This document shows, in pieces, positions 17,906 to 29,000 of a stretch of DNA of 64,000 nucleotides. Every line of letters starts with the position of its first letter. Within the stretch, counting starts at the first letter, position 1. The DNA is taken from the NCBI GenBank assembly GCA_047608975.1, contig JBLFYM010000007.1, positions 1 through 64,000 on the forward strand, written 5' to 3'. Both the position numbers and the translations under genes were made by a program. The stretch comes from GCA-2715965 sp047608975. GTDB lineage: Bacteria > Verrucomicrobiota > Verrucomicrobiia > Limisphaerales > JAYPXF01. The notes beneath the pieces are model-generated. The model did not search any database. It was not told the origin of the DNA and was given only the letters and a program-made list of their open reading frames with translations.

Positions 17906-19138
17906 TCAGTTCTGGGAGACGTCCACACAGACGACATCGCCGCGTCCGTTGCGACAATAGATTCGACCGTTCGCCAGCACGGGGGAGGTCCAGCTGGTTC
18001 CACCCAGCACCTGGAGTCGCCCGCTCGGTTTGAAGCCGGCCTTGGATGCGGGCGCGATCATTAAGGTTCCACGTTCGCCAAGCACGATGAGGTGACCGTC
18101 TGCGGCACTGATGCCGCCGAGGCCTGGTGTAGGGTCGCGCCAGAGGACCCGGCCGCTGCGGGCATCCACACAGCGAATCTCGCCAGCGTTTTTTCCTGAG
18201 TGCCCGTGAATTCCGTAGAGGTGGCCGGCAATCAGCACGCAACTCTGGAAGTGATTCATCATGTTTTTATTGCGCCAAATTGGGCGTGAGTTGAGGCCGT
18301 TGATCAAGAGCATCGCGCCGCCCACGTTGTAGCCCGAGGAGACAAACACCGTCTTTCCCGGTGAAAAGAAAACTGGGTCGGCCGCATTGACCTCGTATTG
18401 GGTCTTCCATGGAAACGACCAAAGCAGCCGGCCGGTTTTCGCTGCCACACCAGAGATTCCAAATCCGCCGAAGATTGCGACTGCGTTCTGCCCGTCCGCT
18501 TTGTATGGCACCGGAGTCGAGTGTCCGGCTTTTCCTTTCGACCGCCAGACAACGCTGCCGGTCTCTTTGTCAAACGCCGCTCCGGCACCGCCGGCGTTCA
18601 GGATCAGCAGACTGTCGTGAACCAAGGGCGACCCTCCGAAGCCCCAGGTGCTGCGATCCCGCCCGCCCAAGCCGACCTCCCGCATGACCTGTTTCTGCCA
18701 CTTCACTGAACCGGTGCTGGCTTCAAGAGCAAATAGTTCGCCTTGTTTGCCAACCACGTAGACCGTGTCGCCAGCCACTGTGGGGGTGGAGTGTGTTCCT
18801 CCCTGATAGAAGCGTGCGCCTTTGTCGGCTCGGTAGGAGTGGTTCCACAGTTCCGCCCCGCTCGCGGGGTTGAGACAGAAAATCACGTCTTGCCCCGCAG
18901 TGTTTCCAAACGTGAACAGTTTGTCTTTCACCACTGCAAATGAAGAGAAACCGAGTCCAACTTTGGCCCGCCATAGGATCTTTGGTGGGCTGCCTGACCA
19001 GTCCTGGTGCCAGTTTGTTTCGTCGGAGATACCGTTGTGATTTGGTCCGCGGTAGTTCGGCCAGTCGTCCGCCGCCACGGTCAGTGGCAGTGTAGCGAGT
19101 GTGGCGAGGATCCAGACGCAGGATATTTTCAGATTCAT
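17906..19138 (-). CDS. Secreted PQQ-type beta-propeller protein
   Basis: A signal peptide (MNLKISCVWILATLATLPLTVAA) precedes a protein starting DDWPNYRGPNHNGISDE, the hallmark of a large family of outer-membrane/periplasmic quinoprotein-like propellers in planctomycetes and verrucomicrobia. Repeated blades contain AL(E/D)ASTGSVKWQ, CLNPASGAELW and CVDARSGRVLWRDPTPG. No clear catalytic PQQ ligands or calcium site are seen, so a role in binding or as a scaffold is as likely as enzyme activity. It lies 35 bases after the sulfatase gene on the same strand and is probably co-transcribed with it. It ends 15 bases from the recF stop. Confidence 0.88.
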   Translation of the reverse strand: MNLKISCVWILATLATLPLTVAADDWPNYRGPNHNGISDETNWHQDWSGSPPKILWRAKVGLGFSSFAVVKDKLFTFGNTAGQDVIFCLNPASGAELWNHSYRADKGARFYQGGTHSTPTVAGDTVYVVGKQGELFALEASTGSVKWQKQVMREVGLGGRDRSTWGFGGSPLVHDSLLILNAGGAGAAFDKETGSVVWRSKGKAGHSTPVPYKADGQNAVAIFGGFGISGVAAKTGRLLWSFPWKTQYEVNAADPVFFSPGKTVFVSSGYNVGGAMLLINGLNSRPIWRNKNMMNHFQSCVLIAGHLYGIHGHSGKNAGEIRCVDARSGRVLWRDPTPGLGGISAADGHLIVLGERGTLMIAPASKAGFKPSGRLQVLGGTSWTSPVLANGRIYCRNGRGDVVCVDVSQN

Positions 19139-19173
19139 CGATGGAGTGCTGAGTAGCCGGTCGCGATGGTTGG

Positions 19174-20613
19174 CTATTTTCGAGCAGGGACGAGCGGCTT
19201 CGGATTTGCCACGTGGCCGGCTGGCCGACAGTTGACGGAGAGTTTGTCGCCTTTACCCAATTCCTTTTCAAACCTGGCCAGATAGCCACTCAGACGGTTG
19301 ACGATTTCCGGATGTTCCTTCGCCAGATTCTGCATTTCGCCGATGTCGTCATTGAGGTTGAAAAGAAGAGACTGAACTTTCTGCGGTGTCTTCTTTCCGC
19401 GCGCCTTCACCGGTCCGATATAGAGTTTCCAGTCTCCGGACCGGACGGCGCGCAGGTGATTGGCCTGATGGTAGAAGAATCTATCGTGCGGCGACTTGGC
19501 GTTGGGATTCAGCAGTAATTCGGAGATATCCTTGCCGTCGATCTTACGATCTCTGGGTTGATCTGCGCCGGCGAGCTTCGCGAACGTGGGGAGAAGATCC
19601 ATCGCGGTGACCAGTTCGTCACATTCGCGGCCGGGCTCAATCTTGCCGGGCCACCAAGCAACGGTGGCCTCTCTCATGCCACCTTCAAAGGCACTGCCTT
19701 TCCGTCCACGAAGCGGCCCCGCGCTGCCGATTGCCGGGCCATTGTCGGAGGTGAAGATCACGAGGGTATTCTCTGCGAGCGAGTGCTTCTTCAATGTTTT
19801 AACAATTCGGCCGACGGAATCATCGATCTCCGCAATCGCCTCCTTGAAGAGTTTTCGGCGGGTGACGTAGTCAATAGTTCCGTTCTCTTCGGCGAGGTTC
19901 CGCTTTACGGCTTCGCTCACGCCTTCCATGTAGCGCGGAGAAACGTGGAGTGGCGCGTGCGGAATCGGATGCGGAACGTAGAGGAAAAACGGATTGTCTT
20001 TGTGACGTTCGATGAACTTCACCGCGCGATCCGTGATGCGCCGGGTGAGGTGGTCGGCGTCCGGGTCTGCCTCAATGACCTTTTCACCGTCGAGAAGGGG
20101 CAGGGGAGGGAATTGGAAATGATCCTGACGCGGGTGGAAGGGGTGGATATCGTGGCTGTAAGGAATTCCAAAAAACTCGTCGAACCCTTGGCGGGTAGGG
20201 AGGAACTCCGGCTGATCACCCAGATGCCATTTGCCAAAGATACCCGTGGCATATCCTCGCGTCTTCAAGACCTCCGCAATGGTGATCTCCGCCGGATTTA
20301 ACCCCTTGGAATCACCGGCCAAGACCACGATGAAATTCGATCCTGTCGCCATACTCACCCGTTTCGGATAGCAGCCAGTCATCAACGCCGCGCGGGAAGG
20401 GGTGCAAACCGGGGCCGCCACGTAAAAACTGGTCAGCTTCGTTCCTTCGCGTGCAAGCCGGTCGATGTTTGGTGTGTTGACATGTTTGCCACCGAAGCAA
20501 CCCAGATCGCCATATCCCTGGTCGTCGGTGAAGATGACGACAAAGTTTGGGCGCGCCGCCTGTGTGCGCGAGAGAACGGTGAGGAGCAGGCAAGTGATCA
20601 GAATCTTCTTCAT
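19174..20613 (-). CDS. Secreted sulfatase (arylsulfatase A family)
   Basis: Sulfatases hydrolyse sulfate esters, here probably of exported polysaccharides. The signal peptide is MKKILITCLLLTVLSRTQAA. Metal-ligand residues are in FTDDQGYGDLGCFGG (Asp-Asp near residue 30). The formylglycine motif is CTPSRAALMTG with Cys70, the classical C-x-P-S-R form. GKWHLGD, SHDIHPF, HPIPHAPLH and FTSDNGPAIGS are the usual active-site blocks. At 479 residues the length is normal. It is likely in one operon with the upstream unknown protein and the downstream propeller. No maturation enzyme (FGE or anSME) lies in the window. Confidence 0.94.
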   Translation of the reverse strand: MKKILITCLLLTVLSRTQAARPNFVVIFTDDQGYGDLGCFGGKHVNTPNIDRLAREGTKLTSFYVAAPVCTPSRAALMTGCYPKRVSMATGSNFIVVLAGDSKGLNPAEITIAEVLKTRGYATGIFGKWHLGDQPEFLPTRQGFDEFFGIPYSHDIHPFHPRQDHFQFPPLPLLDGEKVIEADPDADHLTRRITDRAVKFIERHKDNPFFLYVPHPIPHAPLHVSPRYMEGVSEAVKRNLAEENGTIDYVTRRKLFKEAIAEIDDSVGRIVKTLKKHSLAENTLVIFTSDNGPAIGSAGPLRGRKGSAFEGGMREATVAWWPGKIEPGRECDELVTAMDLLPTFAKLAGADQPRDRKIDGKDISELLLNPNAKSPHDRFFYHQANHLRAVRSGDWKLYIGPVKARGKKTPQKVQSLLFNLNDDIGEMQNLAKEHPEIVNRLSGYLARFEKELGKGDKLSVNCRPAGHVANPKPLVPARK

Positions 20614-20676
20614 GCGCGACTGGTTTAGGGTGCGAGAGCGTAGTGGTTTGCCTGGGCAGCGACAAGTGGCTTGAGG

Positions 20677-21297
20677 TCACGGTTTTCGGATTTTGAACGA
20701 GTTCCGAATCGCCCGCATCTCGGTCCATGCCGGTGCGGAGATTGGCTTCGGTGAAAGCGCGAAAAAGTAACATGTCCGTTTCAGATCCGGGAAATATCGT
20801 TTTGAGATCTCGACGTTGAGCTCGAGTAGATCGCCGGTCGCGAAGGCGTCGTAAGTCTTCAGTGTCCCCGTGAATATCGGCGCACTCTCCTTTGCTGGCT
20901 GGTCCTTCGCTGGCTTCAGCTGTGCTGAGATCTTTTCCGGATCGATAACCAGCTTGCGCGACCGACCGACCGTTTTGCTCAATCCCAAATAGTAGTTCTT
21001 CAGATCCCGTTCCATCTGTGTCCGATCAATCGTGACCTCACCTTCGATCCACCAGAAGAACACGTAAGTCCAGTAGGTGTTCGATTTCGGGTTGAACATG
21101 CCTGGTGCGAAGCGTAGTTCCTCAAACCCGCTGTGTTTCAATTCCGGCGCAAATCCGAGCGGGAACGCGATGCGCTCTGCCCGCCAGTTTTTGGGTGAAT
21201 CGAATTCGAAAGGCTCCGCTGCGCGGATCATGGTGGAAAAGCAAACTATCGCGAGGATCAGCGGCGTGGAACATCTGGATCGAATCATTGAGGCCAT
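20677..21297 (-). CDS. Secreted protein of unknown function
   Basis: The frame is open to 21384, but ATG 21297 (or 21288) gives a normal signal peptide (ASMIRSRCSTPLILAIVCFSTMIRAA); there is no clear ribosome site for either. The mature protein is about 180 residues with aromatic-rich segments (TYWTYVFFWWIEGEVTI; KRTCYFFALSPKPISA). I do not recognise a family. It is the first gene of a probable three-gene minus-strand operon with a sulfatase and a PQQ-type propeller, and is divergent from the second sulfatase, with about 120 bases between the starts that should hold both promoters. Confidence 0.75.
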   Translation of the reverse strand: MASMIRSRCSTPLILAIVCFSTMIRAAEPFEFDSPKNWRAERIAFPLGFAPELKHSGFEELRFAPGMFNPKSNTYWTYVFFWWIEGEVTIDRTQMERDLKNYYLGLSKTVGRSRKLVIDPEKISAQLKPAKDQPAKESAPIFTGTLKTYDAFATGDLLELNVEISKRYFPDLKRTCYFFALSPKPISAPAWTEMRAIRNSFKIRKP

Positions 21298-21418
21298 CGA
21301 AATACAGGCGCACCGGAGTTGCAACCCGCGATCACGGAAAACTCCGAGTATCCGACGCTGACGAGTTCCAAATCGGCTAGTCAATACCTTGCCGTTCGGT
21401 GAAGCTGGCGACTCTCAC

Positions 21419-22843
21419 ATGAAGAAACTGCTTATCATCATCTCGAGTCTCGTTCTCGGTTTGTCACCGTCGATTCAGGCTGCGAATAAGCCGAACGTCC
21501 TGATCATCATGGCCGATGATTGTACCTATAATGATCTGGCGCTCTATGGTGGACAGAATGCCAAAACTCCGAACATCGATCGGCTCGCGAGTGAAGGACT
21601 GACATTCAACCGGGCCTATCTGAGCGAAGCGATGTGTCAGCCTTGTCGCGCCGAACTTTTTACCGGTCAGTTTCCGATGCGGAACGGCTGTGCGTGGAAT
21701 CATTCTGCAAGTCGGCCCGGGACGAAGAGTCTCCCTCATCATCTGGGGCGTGCAGGCTACCGCGTTGGGTTGGCGGGGAAGGTGCACGTGAAACCGGCCG
21801 ATGCGTTCCCGTTCGATCAGGTCGAAGGATTCGATCCGAACTGTGTTCGCAATCCGACGCAGGAACATGATCTGGCTGCACTTCGCCAATACATTTCGCG
21901 CGACCAGGAAACGCCGTTTTGTCTGGTGATCGCCTTGGTGGAGCCACACGTGCCTTGGGTGATGGGGGATCCGTCGCAGTATCCGCCCAAGCGAATCACA
22001 CTTCCTCCAAACATTGCCGACACCTCGCGCACGCGGTCGGACTTCGGGAAATACCTCGCGGAGATCACCTACATGGATGGGCAGGTTGGCGAGATTCTGC
22101 AGGTGTTGAAAGAGAGCGGACAGGCGGAGGATACCTTGGTGATGTTTACGTCTGAGCAAGGATCGCAGTTCCCCGGATGCAAGTGGACGAACTGGGATAC
22201 CGGTTTGCATACCGCATTGGTGGCTCGTTGGCCGGGTCTGATTGACGCAGGAAACAGGACGGATGCAATCGTCCAATACGCGGATGTGGTGCCGACCTTA
22301 CTCGATTTGGCGGGTGGGAATGCTTCGAGCACAACCTTTGATGGCAGCAGTTTTCTGCCGGTACTGACCGGAAAGCGGGCGACGCATCGGGATTTTGCGT
22401 TCGGTATTCACAACAACGTTCCCGAAGGCCCTCCGTATCCGATCCGCACGGTCACCAATGGCAAATATCGTTACATCCGCAATCTGCTCCCAAACGAGCT
22501 CTACATTGAAAAGCACCTGATGGGCACGCGGGGCAACGGCGCGTTGAACAATCCCTATTGGTCCACCTGGATTTTCGAATCCTGGAACCGGCCCGCCACC
22601 TATTCGTTGGTAAAGCGCTACATGAGCCGACCGGCCGAACAGCTTTACCATACGCTCTCCGATACCTATGAACTGAACGATTTGGCGCAGGATCTCCAGC
22701 ATTCTCACGAACTTGCTCGTCTCCGATCGGAGTTGGACGGATGGATGAAAGCCCAGGGTGATCCTGGTTTGGCGCAGGACACAGACGAAGCGATCCAGGC
22801 AGCGCGTAAGGGGAATCACCTATACTTCCCTCAATCCGATTGA
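21419..22843 (+). CDS. Secreted sulfatase with C-x-P-C-R active-site motif
   Basis: ATG 21419 gives the signal peptide MKKLLIIISSLVLGLSPSIQAA; the frame is open from TTG 21389 but that start would bury the signal. The N-terminal metal site reads IIMADDCTYNDLALYGG. The formylglycine motif is CQPCRAELFTG (Cys73), keeping C-x-P-x-R but with Cys instead of the usual Ser. Other blocks present are GLAGKVHVKP (where most have GKWHLG), VEPHVPW and MFTSEQGSQFPG. The last deviates from the usual TSDNG, so this belongs to a different subfamily from the neighbouring sulfatase. Substrate specificity is unknown. It is divergent from the minus-strand sulfatase operon. Confidence 0.92.
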   Translation: MKKLLIIISSLVLGLSPSIQAANKPNVLIIMADDCTYNDLALYGGQNAKTPNIDRLASEGLTFNRAYLSEAMCQPCRAELFTGQFPMRNGCAWNHSASRPGTKSLPHHLGRAGYRVGLAGKVHVKPADAFPFDQVEGFDPNCVRNPTQEHDLAALRQYISRDQETPFCLVIALVEPHVPWVMGDPSQYPPKRITLPPNIADTSRTRSDFGKYLAEITYMDGQVGEILQVLKESGQAEDTLVMFTSEQGSQFPGCKWTNWDTGLHTALVARWPGLIDAGNRTDAIVQYADVVPTLLDLAGGNASSTTFDGSSFLPVLTGKRATHRDFAFGIHNNVPEGPPYPIRTVTNGKYRYIRNLLPNELYIEKHLMGTRGNGALNNPYWSTWIFESWNRPATYSLVKRYMSRPAEQLYHTLSDTYELNDLAQDLQHSHELARLRSELDGWMKAQGDPGLAQDTDEAIQAARKGNHLYFPQSD

Positions 22844-23062
22844 GGAGCGTCGATACTCGAAAACGCTAAGGCGTTAGATTAGGCGGTTTCAGGGCGGAAA
22901 ACGGCTGAATAAGGCCTCGTCCGAGCGCTTGGAGAAGGGGTTTGAGCTTGGTTTTTGCATGCACATATGCCTGAATCCACAGCTGCGTTCCATCAGTTAT
23001 CACATCAGGGTAAGGGAATGTGCCCAACGTCGTAAGGCGTCCAAAAGCCAAGTACAACACTC

Positions 23063-26000
23063 ATGACTCCACCAATCCGGAAGTGTTCCTTCATCGCCGC
23101 CATATTGATGGCGTTTCCGTTCGGATCCACCGCCCAGACGGCAGGGCAAGATCCTGGCAGGAATTTCAGCGCTCAGATCTCAGTAATGCCGACACCGTTG
23201 CGTCAGAAAGCACTGGCAGCGCAGGTTGCGCTGGAACAGAGCGGGAACACCTTGGACCCGATCCAGAAGCAGGTTCTCGGTATGTTGGCGGATCAGCAGC
23301 CCGACTACGTGCCGCCGGTGTCATTTTGCTTCGCGCCGGGAACTAGCGAAGAATATATCAAGAACTTCTATTCAAAACAGACACTGATCACTGGAGGGAT
23401 TCGTTTTTTTGGCACTGCACGTTGGGGCAGGACCGCCACTGATGGCAGCGGGTTGACTCAGGGGAGCCGGACCACCCTGACTTGGGGGATTCTTGCTGAC
23501 GGGGCACCGGTTGATAGCGGGGCAGTCAGCGATCTTCGGGCATTCCTCAACGGGATCTACGGGAACCAGGCGGTTTGGCAGGCGCTTATGCAGCAGGTAT
23601 TCGACCGCTGGGCCGAGTTGGCGGCCGTTGATTATGTTTTCGAACCGAACGACGACGGGGCGCCGTTTGGTGCGACCGGGACAGCCGGTGCGTTGGGGGT
23701 TCGCGCGGACATTCGGATTGGCGGTGCGTTCATTGACGGGCCGTCTGGGACGCTGGCTTACAACTATTCGCCGAACAACGGAGACATGCTCATTGATACC
23801 GCGGATACATTCTTCAACAATGTGACGGGCAACTCGTTGGGTTTTCGAAACGTGTTTGCTCATGAACACGGACACGGATTGGGGTTTGCGCACACCTGTC
23901 CGTCGGTCCAGACGAAGTTGATGGAGCCGTTCGTGAGCCGTGCTTACGATGGACCGCAGCACGATGACATCTTGGCGGCGAACAAGCAGTATGGGGATAC
24001 GTTCGAACCGAACAATACGTCCGGAGAAGCCAGTGTACTGGGCACGGGTTTCGCAGACGGAACGCATGTTCAAACCAATTTGAGTCTGTACTCGAATTCG
24101 GATGTTGATTACTATCGCTTCACAACCGCGCAAGGCGGTCGCAAGGTGACGGTCACGCTTTCAGCGGTCGGTCAATCCTATCTGGAAGGATCTCAAAATC
24201 AGGACGGCACCTGCAACGCGGGAACGACGTTCAACTCGCTGGCGCTGAGGAATCTGGGGTTTGAAATTCTCGATTCAAATGGGACGACCAGCCTTGGATC
24301 CGCCAATGCCGCGGCAGCGGGGGCGAATGAAGTTCTTACCGGCATTCAGCTGGGCGGCGGCACCGGGCCGTTTTTTATCCGGGTGTTCGGTGGGGGGATC
24401 GACCAGGTGCAGATGTACGATTTTCAGCTCGAGTTGTCTGATGGCGCGCCGGCGCCGGAGATCGACATTCTTGGCGGGACAAACTCCATTTCGGATGGGG
24501 ACACGACGCCGAGTGTAGTGGATGGCACGGTGTTCGGCACGGTTACGGTCGGGAATACGGTCACAAATACGTTCTCAATCACCAACGAAGGGAATCTGGA
24601 ACTTACCCTCACGCTCCCCATCGCCATTTCGGGCGCTGCGGCATCCGACTTTTCAATCTCGGCTCCACCGGCTGCCACCCTCGCAGAAGGCACAGGTACA
24701 AGCTTCGATGTTGTGTTTAATCCAACGGCATCGGGCGCACGGAATGCCACGATTACGATCATCAACAACGATTCGACGGAGAGCCCTTACACGTTCGATG
24801 TCACCGGGACAGGCGATGTGACACCGGAGATCTCGGTGTCCGGAAACGGCACTGAAATTGTCAATGGAGACACCACGCCGACAACCGTTGATTTTACCGA
24901 CTTTGGTAGCGTCGACATCCTCACTGGTGCACCTCAGTCGGTGTTCGTCATTTCGAATTTGGGTACGGCGACATTGAATCTGACTTTACCAGTTACGCTT
25001 TCGGGAGCGGGTGCTGGTAGCTTTTCGATTGTGAGCGCGCCGTCGGCTGCTGTTGCCATTGGCGGTTCCACATCTTTCACCGTTCGGTTTGATCCATCTG
25101 CTATTGGCGCTGCGAGCGCGACGGTGACGGTCAACAATGACGATGTGAACGAGGCCGTGTATGACTTCACGATCTCGGGTACGGGTATTTCGTCTCCTGA
25201 AATTTCAATCCTTGGCAACGGTCAGACCATTGTGAGTGGGGACAACACGCCGAGCGCCGCCGATGATACGGATTTTGGTCAGGTCAACACTCTCGGTTCG
25301 GCCGTCACGCGAACCTATACCGTTCGCAATACGGGGAGTGGCAATTTGAACGTCACCTTGCCGCTGGCAATCTCTGGTGCGAATGCCAACGAATTTTCGG
25401 TGACCGCAAATCCGACCTCGACGATCAGCCCCGGAGGCAGTTCGACTTTTGACGTCAGCTTCGATCCGAACTTTCCGGGCAATCGGAGCGGGGTGGTGAC
25501 GCTCACGTCAGACGATCTGGATGAAGGCTCGTATTTCTTCTCGCTCGGTGGCGAGGGAATCGTCGAACCAAACATCAACGTGTCCGGCAATGGTGTTTCT
25601 ATCGCAGCGGGAGATGTTACTCCCGATGTCGCGGATCACACGGATTTTGGTAGCGTGGCAGTGGCAGGTTCTCCGATTACGCGGACGTTTGTCATTACCA
25701 ATAGCGGAAGCGCCACTTTGACCTTGAATCAGGTTCCGGCGATCACCGGCGCGAATGCCGCCGATTTTACGCTTAATAACTCGCCGTCACTTTCTGTGCC
25801 TATCAACACCTCGACCAGTTTTGACGTGAGCTTTGCTCCGGGCGCAGCGGGACTGCGCGTTGGGACCATCACCATCGGCAGTGACGATCCGGATCAATCA
25901 TCTTACGCCTATGCGATAGCGGGGCGGGGGACGGAGCCGGAGATGGCCGTGTTCGGAAATGCCATAGAGATTCCGGACGGGAACCTGGCCACCGCTGGCG

Positions 26001-29000
26001 CGGACGGCACGGATTTTGGCACCTTGGATGTTCTCTCCGGATCAACCACCCATGTCTTTGTTCTCACAAACAGCGGGGCCACGAATCTCAATATTGGCTC
26101 AGTTGTGTTTACCGGTCTGGCGGCGGCTGATTTCACAGCAGTGCAGCTGCCAGCCTCGATCATCACGCCGGGTGTGTCCAGTGAGCTTCACGTCACGTAT
26201 GATCCCGTCGGAACTGGCGTTCGAACAGCAATCGTGACCATCGCGAACGACGACGCGAACGAGAATCCCTATGACTTCGTTCTGGGGGGAGTCAGCACCG
26301 GCGCTGAAATCGCGGTGCTCGGGAACAATATTGAGATTCCCGACGGGGCCACCAACCCCAATACCACGAATCTGACTGATTTCGGAATTGGCAACGTTGG
26401 TGCCACGCTGCGCACCAACACGTTTTCGATTACAAACTCGGGAACGGGTATAATTCTCCTTACGCTTCCAATCACGTTCGAGGGGATTGCGGCATTGGAT
26501 TTTGTAGTGCTCACCGCACCGGGGACCAATCGTCTTGTTACGGGGGCGTCGACGACCTTTGATGTCACCTTCACACCGCGTGGCGGCGGTGTACGGCTGG
26601 CGACGCTGACACTCACAAACGACGACGTGGATGAGGCGATCTACGACTTCCAAGTTCGTGGTAGTGGTTTTGGGCCGGAGATAGAATTATTGGGGAACAA
26701 TGTGGTGATCACCAACCTGGATACCACGCCTGACTTCGCCGATCACACGTTGTTTGGTGCGGCGGATATTAATTCCGGATTCAACGATCGCGTATTCACG
26801 ATCACGAATTTGGGGACAACCAATCTCAATGTTCTGCCGATCCAGATTGTTGGCTTGAACCCGGCGGACTTCACGGTGATTACGAATCCGACCCCAAGTC
26901 AGATTTCCTTGGATTCGTCGGCGACTTTCGCGATCCGATTTGATCCCACCCTCCCGGGGGCTCGCTCGGCTCAGGTCTGGGTCTTGAGTGATGACTTCGA
27001 TGAGTCGCCTTACCAGTTCAATGTGGAGGGCAGTGGATTTGCCATTCCTCCATTGCCGCTGCAGCAGCCGCTCGCTCGAAACGTGAATGCACTGGAGACG
27101 GCGAGTTTTCTGTTCAGCGTGTCGGGTACGCCGCCGATTAGTTATCAATGGTTTCGAAACGGTGTTTCTTTGGCTGGCGCGAACGGGCCGACCTTGACCT
27201 ACAGCCAGGCTACCGCCAACGAAACCGGTGCCTACAAGTGCATTGCCAGCAACGTGGCTGGAAGTCTCACAAGTTCCGAAGTCCAACTGAATGTTGCCCG
27301 GCTGCCGTCCTCCGTAAATTGGCTGGCTCCTGCCGCGATCGTCTACGGTACTGCCCTCGGTGCCTCACAGCTCAACGCGGCGGCGACGGCGGCGGGATCG
27401 ATTGTCTACTCACCACCCACTGGAACGGTGCTTCCCGTAGGGCTCACGAACTTGGGCGCCGTGTTCACACCTCTTCTTCCCGAAGTCTATCTATCCTCCA
27501 GCAACACAGTATCGATCACGGTGACGCCCGCACCATTGACGATCAGTGCCGATGACAAGAGCAAGTTGGAAGGGGATGTAAATCCGACTTTGACGGCGAC
27601 TTACACGGGGTTTGTCAACGGGGATACGCTGACGAATCTGACAACTCCCGTCAGTCTCTCGACCACTGCCATCGATTCGAGCCCTGTGGGTGACTATCCG
27701 ATCACGTCGGTTGGCGCGACGTCGCCGAACTACGCCATCAGCTTGGTGGACGGGACATTGAGCGTGGTTTCGCCGCTGCCGACAATCCAGACTCAGCCGA
27801 TATCGCAAACCGTCGATGCCCTCACTAGCGTTTCATTCACGGTGGTTGCCACTGGCCAGGCACCGCTCAGTTATCAATGGCGGAAGGGCGGCGTGGACAT
27901 TCCGGGTGCTGCTACGCCCACGCTGAACCTCGCTTCAGTGAGCCCGACCGATTCCGGCAGCTACACCGTTGTTGTGAACAACAGTGTCCCGGGTACGGCG
28001 ACGAGTGCCGCCGCGATATTGATCGTAACCCAGTTGATTCCGACGATTACCTGGACCAATGCGTTGGATATTGTCTACGGCACGTTGTTGGACGGGACTC
28101 AGTTGAATGCCACTGCCGGAGTCGGCGGAACCTTTGTTTACACGCCGCCTGCGGGTTTCGCGTTGAGTGTGGGAACCCGCGTCCTTGGTGCCTCATTTAC
28201 GCCGGCTGATACCAATAACTATTCAACTGTGAATCCCTCGGTCATCGTCACAGTGACACCCGCGCCGTTGACGGTGACGGCGGATGACAAGATGCGTGAG
28301 ATTGGAACTGCAAATCCACCGCTTACCTTCACTGCAACCGGGTATCAGTTTGGCCAGGATGACATGGTGCTGATTCCGGCACCGTCACTGTTCACTGCTG
28401 CCGATCTGGCCAGCACGGTCGGCAATTATCCGATCGCGACTAGTAACTCAACCGCTTCGAACTACGTCATCACCTTTGTTGAGGGAACGCTCGGCGTGTT
28501 CGCGATCCCTCCGAGTATCACCACGGAACCGACAAGTGTGACGTTGGATTTTGGCCAGGACTCGGCATTCAGCGTTGCCGCTTCTGGCAGCGAGCCCCTG
28601 TCTTATCAGTGGCGACGTAACGGCTCGCCCGTGGGTGGTGCCACAGCGACTGTGTTGAACATCACCGGTGCGACGAGTGCGGAATCCGGGTTCTATGATG
28701 TGGTGGTTTCAAACGCCGGCGGTTCGATCACCAGTGCGGTGGCGACGCTTACGGTAATCATACCTCCGACGATTGTGACGGCTCCGGTCGCCCAGACCTT
28801 GAACGCTCGGAACAATGCGATCTTCAGCGTCGTCGCTGGCGGCAGCATTCCGTTGACGTACCAGTGGCAGAAAGATGCCGGTGATCTTGCAGGGCAGACC
28901 AATGCTTCGCTGATACTCCCTTCGTTGACCAGTGCGGACGCCGGCTCCTACCGGGTTGTCATATCGAATTCAGCAGGCAGCGTGACCAGTGCTGGCGCAG

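Noticed and set aside
22868..22881. Short hairpin AACGC TAAG GCGTT after the second sulfatase gene
   Set aside because: The stem has only five pairs and no T run follows on the plus strand, so it is not called as a terminator.
22866..23060. Minus-strand open frame of 64 codons between the second sulfatase and the giant protease gene
   Set aside because: No start signal, no recognisable motif and low-complexity codon use; it is treated as non-coding.
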